From: Strongylocentrotus purpuratus
Lineage: Eukaryota; Echinodermata; Echinoidea; Camarodonta; Strongylocentrotidae
NCBI RefSeq assembly: GCF_000002235.5
Contig: NW_022145547.1
Location: forward strand, 636,001 to 700,000
Direction: 5' to 3'
DNA: 64,000 nt
In this document: piece after piece, positions 28,701 through 43,966 of the stretch
Layout of the letters: every line of letters begins with the position of its first letter
How positions within the stretch are numbered: the first letter of the stretch is position 1
Notes under the pieces: model-generated
What the model saw: the letters and a program-made list of their open reading frames with translations, nothing else
The model's database searches: none
What the model was told of the DNA's origin: nothing
Position numbers and translations under genes: made by a program

Positions 28701-31374
28701 CTGCCTCACTCACTGCTCAGCATCGCAGAGAATGGAAGTGAACTTTTAAAGCTAATGTACATGCACCGGTTCTTTCCTAATCACATCCTTAGAATGGGTT
28801 TCCTCATATCAGCCTTCTATCTCTCTGCTAATGTGTGCTTTGTGGCTTGATGTGTAATGAGATAATGGGTCTGATTACCCTATTACATCACACATACAAC
28901 TTAATTCATGGCCACGGTGCTGACAAGCTTGTTTTGAGCCCTGCTAAAACCCCTCACTGTTTTGTGCTAATTGGGTTTCATTCAACCAAATTCATGACCT
29001 AGTTTTCTCTCCCATTTACCATTTACATTTAAAGATTTCATAAATAGGAAGAATTTGGCTGTGGTCGTGGTAATTTACTAAGCAATGGATTCCTGCCTTT
29101 AATTATTGTTCCTGCCTTTAATTATTGTTACTACCTTGCACAAATAATTGAAGCACTAAATCATAAAAATTATGCTCACAAAAAGCATAGACCCACTTTG
29201 ACTGACCCTAGTCGCCTTACATGTACACAAGTACAGGTATCTGTGATGCCTTACTAGCACTTCATAAATTTGGGGTGAAACTTTACTGATGTATTAAAAT
29301 ATAATAACAAAAACGAAAAACACAACAAAACAAACAAAATTTAAACCCATCAAAACTGTTTTTTCTCAGTTTTTTCTTTAATAAGCATTCAGGATACCAA
29401 ATTATTTCTTAATTTTCAAGAGTGCAAATCAGTTTACTGTCAAATTTAATTTGAATAATTTCATTCAAATCACTTTTATCAGGGACAGGTGGTATACTTG
29501 ACATTCACAATAGCCTCCTCGTACATATGCACTGTCCATCCAAAACCTGGCAGAGCAGAGAAACAGTGCAATGGCCTCTGGTCATACTCAAAGTCACAAT
29601 GCCCCCATTTCCTGCGAAAACAAGCGACCAATTACGAAGAAATCAGCCCGTAGGAATAACAAATTAACACCACTGCAACACAACCATGCCAATTCATTAC
29701 ATATGCCTAATTACTGAACTAATGCTTCATACACCTTCTAAAATATCATCAGTTTCAGAGTCAAAGGGGCATTGACACATACATTGAAACAGACTTAAGT
29801 CCCTTCTTGCTCTGAGACAGGGACTCTTTTGGAGATGATAGTACGTCAGATGTGTGAACAATAACGCAATAAAGCTAAGAACAGAATAAAGATCAATTTT
29901 CAGAAGATCCATGATGCATGAATAGGCTAGAAGACTACACACCCATTGTACCTGTACAATCAATATTCAACATTGAGATAACCGTTGTAAAAAAAACATT
30001 GCTGCGTTGAACGTCAGTGGCTAGAAAACTATACCCATTGTATGTGTACAATCAATACTCAACATTACGATAACCAATGTAAAAAACTTTGCTGTGTTGA
30101 ACACTGCTCAACAGTATGACCAGCTAGCAGGGTCACTGTGTGAACGCGGTATTGTTAGATAATTGTCTCTAATTAATTGTCCAGAAAAATACTGACCAGT
30201 GGCACTTGTGGCGTTAGCTGGTTGCTAATGACAATGATGACCTCATGATCTGTTTCTGTTCTGTTCCACTAAGGACAGTTATTATCATTACACAGAACAG
30301 GGTGATTTTCATCACCAGAAACTCAACTTTAATGACCTCAGGGTGTGTTTCATTAATTTTAATTTTTGAGAATACCATTATTTGTATTAGACATAAGGGG
30401 TGATTTTCATCAGAAGTAGGGCATGGTTCATGACTTACATCATCACTTGTTTTTCCTTTTTTGTGTTTCTTGTTCGAGAAAACCAACATCTTATTTTTTT
30501 TTAAACAGGAAGCATGATTTTTATGATAAGAAGCACAACCATGTCTTCAAAAAAACATAATTCAGACAAGAGAATGCATGGATAACACATCTATTAAACA
30601 TGGCAAAACATAGTAATAAATACAGATGAGATTTCATTTGTCAAGGGTCTTTTCAGAAACTAATTTAAAAGTTGAAGTGAACCTTTTAAATGTAATATCT
30701 TCAGGATATTTTTCTTGATGTGGACTTGAAAATGATAGAGAGGATTATAGAAAGATACTTATCTCCTACTTACAAGAAAATGAAGATGAAAGTAAGAAAT
30801 AATTATCAAGACGGAAGTATATGGCAAGATGGATGAACATAAAAAATGTACTTCAATAGAAGACAGCATTAAACATTGCTAATACAATCCTCGCTAAAGG
30901 ATATAAGGTTTCCGGCTGGCTAAAAGGGGCATATTTCTAATTTCTTGTGGAAAGAAAAGATCAATATTCGCTTTGTGCACAGGATCAATGCAGAACTGAA
31001 CATGAATAAACATTTAGCCTTGACTCCAGGAGTCTAGGCTTTGCGTATAAAGAGAAGTATTACATAAAAGAGGGACTCGTACAGTAAGCCTATTCACAAG
31101 ATGTACTTGCTGCTTCAGCTGTAAGGCTTTTCATGGGTTAAGAACCCTTTCCGCCTTACTTTTTCTTTTGACTGCAGATCGTGCACAGCCGGATATATAA
31201 CTTCCTCCATCTCCTTCGTATGTCTTTATTATGCAGATATAATTTTCTGCAGTCTGTCTATCACCTTAACAAAGACCGGACTATCACATCCCCTTCTCTC
31301 TCACTGTTTCTTCCTTTCTTTCTCTTTCTCTTTCTCTTTCTCTTTTTCTTTCTCTTTCTCTTTCTCTTTCTCTT

Positions 31375-31412
<38 letters not shown>

Positions 31413-34400
31413 CTCTCTCTCTCTCTCTCTTTTCCCTTTCTATTTCTCTTTCTCTCTCTTTCTTTCTCTATCTTTCATTTCTCTTTCTCTCTCTTTCTCT
31501 CTCTTTCTCTCTTCCTCTTCCTCTTCAAATAAAGGGAAACCCATCCACCAATTGAACATATAGTTGTGTTTTTAAAAGGAGATAAATATATCAAAGGTGG
31601 TGAGAAATATGATATAGGGAAAAAAGGGTTATACAAATATTAAATTATCAGTCCTGAAATTCCTCTTGTACACAAAGAATAAGAATTTAAACAAACATTT
31701 TCTTCTAAGGATATATTTTATAACACATGTGTCCAAAATATATTTACTGGACTAGCTTTCAAACAACAACCAAACAATGATATAGGGAAAAGAAGGTTAT
31801 ACAATAATTAAGTTGTCAGTCCTGCGATTCCTCTTGTACACAAAGAATAAGAATTTAAACAAAATTTTCTTCTAAGGATATATTTTATCACAATGTGTCC
31901 AAAATATATTTACTGGACTAGCTTTCAAACAACAACCAACCACTATAAAAGATCAAAACTCTGCATAAATTCTTTGGCAAAAATAGTGTTCAAGAATAGT
32001 GGCAAGCATCTTGTATCATCGTACGATCACTCACACTCACCTTCTCCACTTATTGCCACATGAGGGCAGTCTTCATTTATATTTCATGATTCGATTGAGG
32101 CAGCGTCTACATACAGGTGTATGCTAATTTTCAGTTGTTCAGAGCAGTACTATGTAAATGTTTCTTTCTTATTGATAGAGGGCAGCATATCAATTGAAAT
32201 CTAGACAAACAGAGAGTTCATCATATCGTATATTCCCTTGAGAAGAGGCAAATACAGTGAATGAATCAAGACAAGTGTTTCAGGAGTCCTCATCTCCTTA
32301 TGTCCTTAAGTACACACTTCTAAGCGATCACCGACCAGAAAACTGTAGTATGCTACAATCATAAAGAGACACAATACATATGAACAAATCAGATCTAGAT
32401 CAAATCTAGCAAAGTAATAAGGCTTTAATAAGTGTGAATAACAGAATGATAAAGACATATCATTTCCCATAAAGTTTTTTAAAAAATGTAATAGTGTTTG
32501 ATAGTATCTAATGTACAGTACATGTACATGTACACAAAACAGGAAGTGTATTTTCACTTCTCTTAGATTATACTACTGTAGGTGCACACCATCTTATTCT
32601 TTGTTTGTTTGATCTTATGTTTGACCTTATGTTTGATCTCATTTTTATTGTTGTTATTATATATGCATGATTCATTGAATAAAAAACAGATATATATTTT
32701 GTGTGTGTATTATAAGTTTTGGTTGGTAATTTTAAGTCAGACAATGGTGCGCTTAGAAACACCTGTATTAAAGAGGCATGTTCCCCGTATTCCAGAGGGC
32801 GTTCAAAATACGTACCCGCTGGCGGACGGTGCTAGCTGCCTATTGACACCAACATAATACGGCTCTTACGCAGATGGCATGTTCCGAATGCCCGGACAAT
32901 ACCGATTATCGCATACATGTGCCGAAGTAATGCCAATCGCAGTTCGGCTCTAAGATTCGGCTGCTGTTTCCGCCCACTTTCGTGACGTCGCGATCGTCAG
33001 CGATCAGCTGGCTTGGCGAAGGCAGGCCAAGCCGCGCGTACTTTGATTGACAGCTGTATGCAAATTAGAAGTCGATCTTCGGAACCAAGATGGCGATGAC
33101 CAGAGCAGCGCAACTACACTGCGGGACGATGCTCCTTTAAGCATCTAATAAATTTGATATATTATCATTACTCTAATAATCGTTTCCAACATTGAATCTA
33201 CCCTTTTTTCTCTTAGATTGTGCAATTCATATTTTTGCCCTTTTCCTTTTTTATTTATCAGTCTAGTTTATGACAATCCACAGCTTTGTATTTTAAAAGC
33301 ATAAATATGTTATTTCTTAAAGCCCAAGACTCATTTGATTTCTTTGATTTTAGGTTTTAGTTGAAAAATATGGAGATTTTATGAAGGAATTTTTAATTTT
33401 TTAAAATTGTTTCATCCCTTCCTGAAATATAAATCACAGCCTCTATTTGGAGCCAGAAGGATGATAACTCATCTCATACAGGGGTGATAGTGAGCACTAA
33501 AAAAAAAAAAAAAAAAGAGAGACGATAAGGGAAAAATCAGGGTAAAATAGGGACACACAAAAACAAAATCTGGAATAAATCAGGAATAAATCAGGAAAAA
33601 ATATAAAAATCTGGAGAAAATAAATAAATAAAAAAAGTGGTTTAAATTGAGTTATTATCAGGCCTGCTCATAACACTTTGAAACAAGTTAAAATCCTTCT
33701 GTAAATTGCTATGAGGAACAGGCATGTATTAAGTTAACAGACAGTTGTGTACATGCATAGATTTGTACAAACCTCTGTGAAATTGCAGTGCCCCATGATG
33801 CAGTGCACAATAGCAATTGATTTGATTTATTTACCAACAGCAATACATTTCATACAATGATTTTACATTGTCCACTCAGATCCAGAAAGGCATTAATTTA
33901 GTGCTAAAGTATATAATATAGAAAAAGAATGTGTCGATCTATAAAACCTGTACATGTACTGTCCTTTTAAATTTTAATTTGTATTGTTTTTTTTTAGTAC
34001 CATTATTTCATTTTTGTTATTGCTTTTTTCATTTTGCAATTGCCACATGTATCTTGACAATATTTTAGTATCAAAAACAAAAGTTTCAAGAAGAATCTTT
34101 TACACACAAAAATAGTTGTGCTTATCTTCAAATTTTATATTGCACATTAGGTTTAATAAAAAGCTTCAACCCTTCCATCATTTTTTCTAACATCAAAGTC
34201 CAAAATGAATCTAAATTGTGTTCAAAGTACATGTTCAGTACATGTACATAAACATTAAACATGTACATGAACATTATTATTAACATGGCATTCTCAACTT
34301 ATCTACTTCAAATTTCCTTTAAAAGACCAACTAAGAAAGAACATCAGCTTAAATACAATAATGATTGAATAAAGAATGGAATGAAATTTCCCCTGATCAA

Positions 34401-35113
34401 ACTTGTTAGCAACATGTAAACATACACTTTATTTCTGCTGTGTACCTTGGATATGATACCCTTAATAGCATTTGACACAACAAGAGACTTCCAGAAGTTC
34501 CATTACCCAAGAAAGAAAAAAAAGACGCCAATGCAGTTTTGCATAACTGAGCTAAACCTTTCTTCCGTAAACAAAGACCCCGCTCAAACCATCACACCAT
34601 TTCCCATGATGCGATTCAGCATGTAATCTGCGTTGTCCTACCTACGCAACCTCGGTCAAACGGCACTTACATTACAAATTGCACCGAACATCCTATCCCC
34701 TCGCTTAGATTACTACCGCATTGCATACATATTGCTGATTTATTCACACGAAGGAGAACTTACAAAGTTAGTAAGTAAGGAGGGAGGGAGAATTCCAATG
34801 AGATGTCCCTGTCAGGGTTGCCATGGTTATGGGTCAATATGTAGAGATGCTTTTGAAGAGAAAATGGGAAAGGAAGGAGACAGCATCCATCATTCTAGCT
34901 CGGTTCTCATCACGTACTTGATGTAAAGTGATATTCAGTGGAGGATATTAAAGACGGGCTCAATGAAAAATATATATTTCAGAAATCTAACCCAAGACAG
35001 AACATTCAGAATGACAGATTAGATTCAGGTATGAGGCCAAGATATTTCAACTTTTTACTACTAAAGTTACATGCATACCTCACAATACACAATACACAAA
35101 GGGCAACAGTGAC

Positions 35114-35147
<34 letters not shown>

Positions 35148-38100
35148 ATAAATGAATAGATGATGAAAGGATAAATAGAATTGTATATACAAATAAAGTT
35201 TCACTTCATCATAATCTTAATAATAATAATATATTATAAAGCGCACTTATCTATTAACTTACTCAAGGCGCTTTACAAAACAAAACACACAAATCTCTCT
35301 CCAGAATTTTAACAACATAATATCATTAGTAACTCTGAGTAAATAAAATAATGTTAATCTCATTTAGATTTTTTAAATACCAAGTATCACTTCATCATAA
35401 TCTTAATGTTAATCTCATTTAGAATTTAAAAATACCAATTAGGTTATTATCACAAGATCTGAATCAATTTACATAGACCTGACATCAATCAGAATGTGCC
35501 GTACAATCTTGATGTGACATTGCACATTTATATCAAATGAGGGCAAAGATTATTATTGTTATGTATTTAGACAATGTAGTTATGTTGCTACATGTATCAT
35601 GCTACTGCATGTTTGGATGCTATTTTAAAGCAAAACAAAGATCTTGAAAGTTACGAAAACACAAAAACATCAAATTTACAAGGGTATGAATAATTTAGTT
35701 TTCAACTGTAAAGTTGTACATGTATGTACATGTTTACGAGTAGCTCAATTCACAATGAATTATAAGAGTAAATTCTCAAAATGAAGGTTCAATGCAAATG
35801 GCATTGATAAACAAGTTCTGGTCAAGTACACATGACTTAATTTCTCTGCTTTAGCAAATACATCGCTTTTGACCCACAACTGTCCATACAATCTAAACTA
35901 AACTGTTCGAAACATAATAATATCGCCATTAATACTAAGCAGAGAGCCTCCAGGACAATGTTTTTGATGGTGTTGTTGTTTCTACAGCTAGTATTGTATT
36001 GTTTGGCCGATGATTCAAATGACCTTTAGCTGTCATATATGCACATGTTGCTCTCAATCCAAGATGGATGGATGGCTGCTTTGACCAGGGGCTAACAGGA
36101 AGGCCTTCTCACTATCTCCATAGGGTTTCAACAAGAAATATTATGATAATGACTGTATACAGGTGTGTTCCAAGTATTTTAAAGGAAATATCTAGATTGT
36201 GTATATGGACTGAAATCATTCTATTGTCACAAGTATCTTATATAAAAACTAAGTACTTAGAGTTTGTTTTCATCTTTTGTTTATTTGTTTTGTTTTCAAT
36301 ATGGTGTTTAAAAAAGCACCAAGATTTCTCAGCAAGTCCATATACTTGTGCATTTTAGGTTATCCTATCATAAATTTAATTTAGTATTATTGTACATCCT
36401 ATCAAAAATAACAACATTTGGTCAATAAATGAAATATCAATTTTATAATTTTGTTTTTGGAAGTATATCCACTTTATGCACTTTCCTAATTAAAAGAGTC
36501 TTTTTGCAGACTTAAATATATAATATTAATACAACATCAAAACAAATGAAGTACCTCTAAATAGGTAAGGGCTGGACACTGGCTTTCCATATCATTGTAT
36601 CAATTCAATTAAATTAGCAGCAGCTTACCTCATACAACCTTTCCGTGCGCATAGATAGACCTGCTTGCATGTGTTGCTTTAACCAATACACAGTGAGCAC
36701 CTGTGAGAGGTACTGACGTCAGTGGAGCAAGGCCTACTGTAGTGCCATATCGACTGTGAGCACTCGGCAAGGTTTTAGTTTTCCCCTTTTCATTCCAATT
36801 GTTTTCATTAATAAATCACAGCACCTATGACAGTCATATTTCACAGAGAATACAAATTGCTAAGTACTGTTCCTAGCCATATTTTTGTGATGCTTAATCT
36901 TTTCTGTGAACAGGGATTCTGAGCCTTATCTTTCATGGCTTATCTACAGTAGATAACATAGTTTTGAGAATACCAAAAAGGCCTAATTTGATTAAAGGTA
37001 TCTTCAGTCTGATACTGGTATTTCTTAGAAATAAACATGAAAGAGTGTGAGAAATGAATTTATTCATTATCCCTGCAATTTACATTGGTAATCAACAAAT
37101 ATATGTACACATTTTCATTTGATTTCTTACTTGCATGTCTACTTTAACAGGATAAGATTTCATCCCAAGATTGTGGATTACCTTTTTGTTTATTTGTTTG
37201 CTTGTTTTTGTTTTTTGTTTCTTTCTTTTCATTGAAACTTATATGCCTTTATCCTCAAGTCTTCCTGTGAATAAAATGAATCTATCACCATGCATTATCT
37301 ACATCGGTATCGGTGAAGTCATTATTATGCCTTCTTTTGTTTCCTGTTTTACCTTTAACAAAATTCAGGGCAAGGATTACAGATTAAACGATGAAGAGGA
37401 AAATAATATCCAGGGAGAAGCTTAACGACAACGGACAAGTTAAGGAAAGATTGATTAGATGATTGGAATAACAATTCGGAAATGATTGGAAATTTATTCA
37501 TAGAATTTTGCTGCCTTGATGGCGATAGTGACAGCCTTAATACATCATCATCGTTTGCTTAGCAGCAGAAGAGCTCTAAGTCTATGTAAAACGATATTAC
37601 TTAATGCCCTTTTGGATCTAAGCAAATGATAATCTGAAGCTAAAGAACAGCTAAATCTATGCCTGACAATACAAACATACATACCTTATGCAATGTATTG
37701 TAACTGATTTGCAATATACAGTGTATATATATCAATATTTTGTTCTTCTTTTTTTATTTCTTCCTTGTGCGCCATTATCTTTAATATAACTAATGATATA
37801 ACAGCTGGAAGGTTAAATTTATTTGAATGTGTCAACAAAACAATTATCCTGCAAATATAGATTAATATGATGTAATTTCATTTCAGACCCCCCCCCCCCC
37901 CTTCTTTGTTATTTAAAAACGGTACTCTCTTATGACCTGCCCAACATATACTTGTTTTATATGAATGATCTCTTCATTTGTCTTTTGCTTTTCTTCTTGA
38001 TATAGAATTATGTATATCTTATGTAATTATGTATATTTACATGTATGTATTATTCCTTCAAAAGAAATTGGATTTCTTTTGGTAATCCAAAGGCATTATT

Positions 38101-41100
38101 TGATAGTTTCCTTTTTTTTGTGTGTTCCTGAAATTAAATGAAATAGAATAAATGTAGTTAAGAAAAGAAATAACGGAACACTTTGATTCATTTCCAGATT
38201 TTGTATGAGTTTAAATGAAAAATTCACTGCACCTCATCTCCTGTTGTTACTATGAACTGTAGCCTACATGTACATGTACATGTACACTAAGAGATGGTTT
38301 AAGAAAGAACGGAAGAGATAATAATACTGACTACTGGCGCTGTATCAGTGACACCAATCAGCTTATAGTTCCATTCAGACTAGAGGACATTCATGTACAA
38401 AAAATTGTATAAAGAAACGTTGTACAAAGAATCATCGTATAGCGAAAGGAGATTACCCTTTGGGTAACTACAGTGTACATGTACATGTACATCATATAAA
38501 GAAACTGGTTTTGATGAGGTCATTTGCATGAAAGCTGGCTAACTATTAGTGCAGGCTCACAATAAGCCCTGTCTAGCTATTAGAAGTGCAGACTTGAACG
38601 GAAGCCTGATTTTTCATGGGTTTTTATATGAAATGATCTCAAACATGCATTGCACTGCATAAAATAATGTTAAATACAACATTCAAACTATACATTTTTT
38701 GTTAGTACTTATCATATATTAAACAGGTGTCATACAGTAAATTTTGGTAGTCTGAAAGGGGATTTACTCTCATCCAACCAAACCTCCTAAGGAAAAGCTT
38801 TCATCAGATTAGCCCCAAAAGTTATTTTCCTCTCCTTCTTCACAATTCCTAATTCCCAATCTCAATGCCTACCCAGGCATGCATGTATATCAAATGAATT
38901 CTCTCTACCATGGAAACCATGGTCCCCACAGACTCAGCCTACTCGCTTTCATCTCTGAATTGCCCGAAAGCAGCGAGATGTTGTCACCCTTCTTTTATAA
39001 GGATGGAGACATAACAAAAGGCAACCTTGTTTCAGTTATTTTATTTTTTACTCTTCTTCATTTTTCAGCTTTGCAAATGTTGATTCAGACAGCGTCTTGT
39101 GTTTTGTTTTAATTTCAATTTCCCTTCCGCTTTGGCCCTTTGGGCCTACCTATCTTCATCCTGGTCTCAAAATATGTGTCTCCTTTTCAGTTGTAACCTC
39201 ATTTATTAAGCAAGGACAAAAAGAGACAAAGAGAAAGGAAAGAAGTTGTTTTCTTCATACAAATTTTCTTGTCAGGTTTCATCTATTATCTTGTTCAGTT
39301 CTACTCCTACTAGTTATGTAAGTGTTCTGCAAAAAGAAATATCAAATCACAAATTGAATGGAAGGAAAAAAATATTCATTGCTTTAATGTTTTGAAAATA
39401 AATTATAAGAATTTCAAAAAGGATTAGTTACAGATTGGACTGCTTGTCGTTGAAGAGAAAGTTCCCTTTTGGGGATTTTGACAATATATACCCTTATGAT
39501 CTAATGAAGATATTAACCTTGTATCACATCTGACTCACATCATACATGTACATGTATACATTATGTTTGCATGGCAGGCATGAACACGTTCAATTGCAGG
39601 AAGCATTTCGTTTGGATCATTTCCAGATGTCTGCAAAAATGAATAATTCTGATCTTTTCTCTTTTTTTTGGGGGGGGGCTGCTTATTATCATTCTTGTTT
39701 TTTAATTCTTAAATCAGATTCATCATAAAGAATCCCTTACACACAAACATATGAGGTAAGTACCCATACTAGCTTTAGCAAAAGTAAAATAATGCATGAA
39801 ATATTGAGCTACAGTATTACCTCTTATCTGCCTTGGTTTCATTGCAAAAAGAAAAGAGAGAAGAGAAGAAAAAAGGGAGTGGCACCACTTTTGATTCATT
39901 CTCGGATTACTTGATAATGATATCATTTCTACTCTTCATTGCCACCGCAGTACAAGTAGACTGTGTATTCACTGTAAACAACTACTGTATTATAAGTATA
40001 CCCACGTTCAGTTGGTGGGGTGTTGTTATGTTTTTATGATTTTTCCACTCTGCTTTTAATATAATGTATGTTTGCAGTGCATTGTTAATAGCTTATTGAT
40101 ATATCAACAACCTTCAGGAAAAAAACAACCTAGTGAAACAAAAATGGTTTATACAACAGATTGTAAATATTTGCATGTACGCATATACATGTACAGCTGG
40201 CTATCGAAAGGTTTCTAAACGATTCAGAGTTGCACATTCTAAGTACCCTGTATGGTATACTCTCCATGCAATAAAAGAGTAATTCAGAAGCATAATATAT
40301 AATGCATGCGCAGTTTTCCACCCAGACAGTCCATTATGTAGTTCCAGAGTTACATTCACATTTTATGAAGAGCATTACATGACTCATCGCTTTTGCCCAT
40401 CAATGCTCCTCTGCATGTTACATCAACATGATAAAACTTGCATCAGCTTTCCTCTGCAATGTTGTACATGAAACATATAAATTTTATCAGGTAAACATGC
40501 ACATGATGTGGTATACTGCCTTTTACAAAAAATTGAAAAATAATATCATAATTAGAAGAGACAGCAGTGCCAAACAAATGTTTTATGTGTCAATGAATGG
40601 AATATAAAGATGAATATTATTGATGAGTGCAACAAAGATCTAGAAACCAACAGTTGCATTAAATATAGAAATGAAAAGTACACATACTAAATGTTCATGT
40701 ACGTGTACAACAGTATTGTATTTCAGTTTGGGTGTTTTACAGCATTACATGTATTAAGAGGACAATGTTTTGAGTAGAGTCTCTTCCAAATAATCCTCTT
40801 AAATGATGCTTAATCAGATTACTTAAGAAAATAATACCATTGCTTTTTAATAGGATCATGACTTGATGCTTTCCTATACTGTGCATATACATGTACATGT
40901 ATGTACACACTCAGAGATCTTACTAATTGTTTATATTAAAAGAAAGATAAATTGATAGACAAATTTAAGTGGGAAAATTACAAGAGTTATCTACAAATGT
41001 AATTCTTAACCTTTGCCAGTCAACCTCAATTCTGACACAGGAAAGCCAACTTTTCAAGATTTCAACAAAGTTCTTCTGCATAGACCTTCAGCAAAAAGTG

Positions 41101-43862
41101 GGAAGCCCTGTCTTTAAGATGCAAAATAAATTTGATTCTCCTTCAACGAAAGAAAATCATTTAAAAATACATTGGCAATATTGTCATGTACATGTATATG
41201 AATTAAATCTCATATTTTTACCATTTATGAAAGTGGATTCACGACATAATTGCTTTCTTCGAGAAAGTAAAAAGAGAAAGTAAAAAGAGGACAGTAAAAC
41301 GTCATCTACCTTTTTTCACATTTATAACTTTTAAAAATTCCCTATTTATGATCTTATTGAATGGAGGACTGTTTAGAACATAATTTCAAAATTCCCTCTA
41401 ATACTCCCCCCAATAAATATATACCGGTACGCACTTTACCACTGCTACGGTACTTTCATTCATAAAGCGACGGATAGATCGATAAAGCATATACACATTG
41501 CACTAGCATGCTTCATTTCACATCGCATAATTCTATTTGCATGAAATTATAAGTCAAGCAAAAAATTTGCCAATGCATTAGTATAATGCAGACATCATAC
41601 ATGTACTGTACATGTAGGGTGTAGACGTGCGATATAATGCTGTACAGCTTACAGAGGGTAGCCAGAATGCAATCAATATGAATTTAGCCTGGTAAATTAC
41701 AAATTGGAGACAAGCCAGCAGCCCCTGTTGGTTCATTTTGTCTGGGAGGTAATAATTACTTAGCAGAAACAAACCCTTTTGGGTCGCTGTGCGTAACAGT
41801 GTCTGCACTGTGAGACTACATGTACATGTAGGCTGACAGCGTACATCGTACAGTTTATAGCTGACACAGCCAGATACTGAAAGAGCTAGGCTCTTCTCAA
41901 GACTTAATGAATTTGGTAAAGTGTCAAATTAGAGCCAGTTCTTGAAGATGAGATAATGTCTCTTCTCTGCAACCCTTGTAAAAATGCTGAATAGAGTCTG
42001 AAACTCAAGACTACAGTAGTCATCTTTCAAACCCAACTTCCAAATCTGCTTTTATTTTATTTGATAGCAGACCATTGTCATATTCATGATAGTTAATCCC
42101 TAGATAAAAAGGATAGCCTACAATGTATTTCTCCAATGAGGCAAAAGCTGAGATTTAAAAAGGCTTAAATGCATGTACTGTAAATACACAACATAAATAA
42201 ATATAAAACTTACATTGTGGTACATGTAGTACATGTGTAGATCTACAGGAACCAGTATCGTAATTTTGACTACCGGTACTACACAGCAGGGAACATTCCA
42301 CAATCCTCATGGATATTTTGGTCTAATATCGTTTCATAGATTTCCTTACAAACATGTACAGTGGGTGTTCATAACCTACAGTTAAAGTCTACAGGCCCTT
42401 CCGCCTGGGGGAGGGAGGGGGGGGGGGGTTCTAGAAATGCATGGAGTATAATAATAATAAATAATAAATAATAATTGAATTTATATAGCGCCTTAATAAA
42501 CAAAAATAAAAATCAATCCAATGAATATGATAAACGTTCCTGACATGTCATTCAGACATAAATATTTTCTATTCATATCAAATACAATGATGTTAATATG
42601 AGGTGCCCATGTTTTTTGACAGAATCATTTTGAAGAAGAGGCAATAAATGCAGTCACGCTCTACATGTTACATGAACAGTTAACAATTAAATTATTCATG
42701 TTTTTTGTGTTATTCATACTTGGCTGAAAGGTGGACTAGTTGAATTACAGCCTCTATTGAATACTTTTAGATGTACATGTAAGCTTCTATGTCACATTCT
42801 TAAGAATTGACATTTTGGACAAATAATTTTTTCACATTCTTAACAAAATACAAAACGTTGTTAAAGGGCATGAACAATTTAGTTTTTAACTTTACGTACA
42901 TATGCAGGCCTACAGGTACATGTACATGTAAGTAACAGGATCATGACATCGATGTAAGGCCAAACGCACACTATACGACCCGTCGGTGACTTGATGGCAA
43001 TTGTATTATATGGATATCTAAATAAAAATCCCTTTCCTGATTTAGGTCTAAATAATGATAAAAATGCTTACAGAATTTTAGTTTATTTAGTGTATAAAAG
43101 CCACATCGTCTTCAACTCTTAGACAATCACACTACTAGACCAGCCTAACATCACTACAATTCTGAGCCGATTTGAAATACATCTATTGATATTTCACATT
43201 TTAAAATGTTCATATCAAATGTTACTGTAAATTCTTCCTTCTTCCAAATCTGATCACTGTCAGATCATACAGTGTACGCCAGGCCTAAGAAGGGAAAAAA
43301 TATACTGTTCAATGTGGGAATGATAGGTGAGAGGAGAGAAGAGAAAACAAGGATGAAAGCAGGTGTGCATTGTCAAGTAGTGAACTCTTCCTTGAAGGCA
43401 TGTATTGTAGTTGAATATATACAGGTACAATCAAAGAGATACCAGTATACAGCTGTACAGACCTACAAATTTAATGTCCACATACATGTACATGTACTAC
43501 ATGTGCATGTATCATTTCAATTTGCCCAATATTTTACAACTCGACTGAATTCATGATAAAGCAGGAGTTCTATAAACCGATTAGTTCTCATTTTCATCGT
43601 CCCACCTCCCTCTCTCATTCTCCCTCCCCCATTCGCTCTTGCCCCACAACCTTGCATACCCCCCCCCCCTCCTTATTCTCTTTCCCTCTATCATCTCTTT
43701 CTTCACTCCCTGCTCCATTCCCTGCTCCTCCGTCCTCCTCTCCCTTCATCTTCCATCTCCCCCTCCCTCTCTTTCTTCCTCTCTCCTCTCTCTCTCCCCT
43801 TTCTCCTCCTTCCACACTTTCCCCTCTCTCCCACTTTCTTTGTCACTCTTATTTCTTAATCT

Positions 43863-43911
<49 letters not shown>

Positions 43912-43923
43912 CTCTCTTTTTCA

Positions 43924-43966
<43 letters not shown>

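Larger units (their letters stand above)
28761..32754. other. Intronic, no gene seen
   Basis: AT-rich. A diverged direct repeat of about 87 bp lies at 29938-30100 (CCCATTGTA...GTACAATCAATA...CAACATT); the CT tract and 168-bp duplication near 31.3-31.9 kb are listed separately. Confidence 0.6.
33141..42954. other. Intronic, no gene seen except one weak candidate exon
   Basis: AT-rich sequence with an A run near 33500, several ACATGTAC microsatellites, C/G runs at 35116, 37889 and 39670, and the CRE-linked candidate at 36.6-36.7 kb. Open frames here are hydrophobic and lack splice or homology support. Confidence 0.55.

Noticed and set aside
34633-34926. Plus-strand 97-codon frame
   Set aside because: No recognisable domain, no splice context and it crosses AT-rich low-complexity sequence.
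40969-41283. Plus-strand 104-codon frame
   Set aside because: Intron-like composition with no family resemblance.
42215-42303. Phase-0 ATG-to-donor stretch on the minus strand (30 codons, donor AAT/GTAAGT)
   Set aside because: Its end is made of ACATGTAC microsatellite and the peptide is unconvincing, so it is most likely a chance match. It shows that phase-0 candidates can arise by chance.
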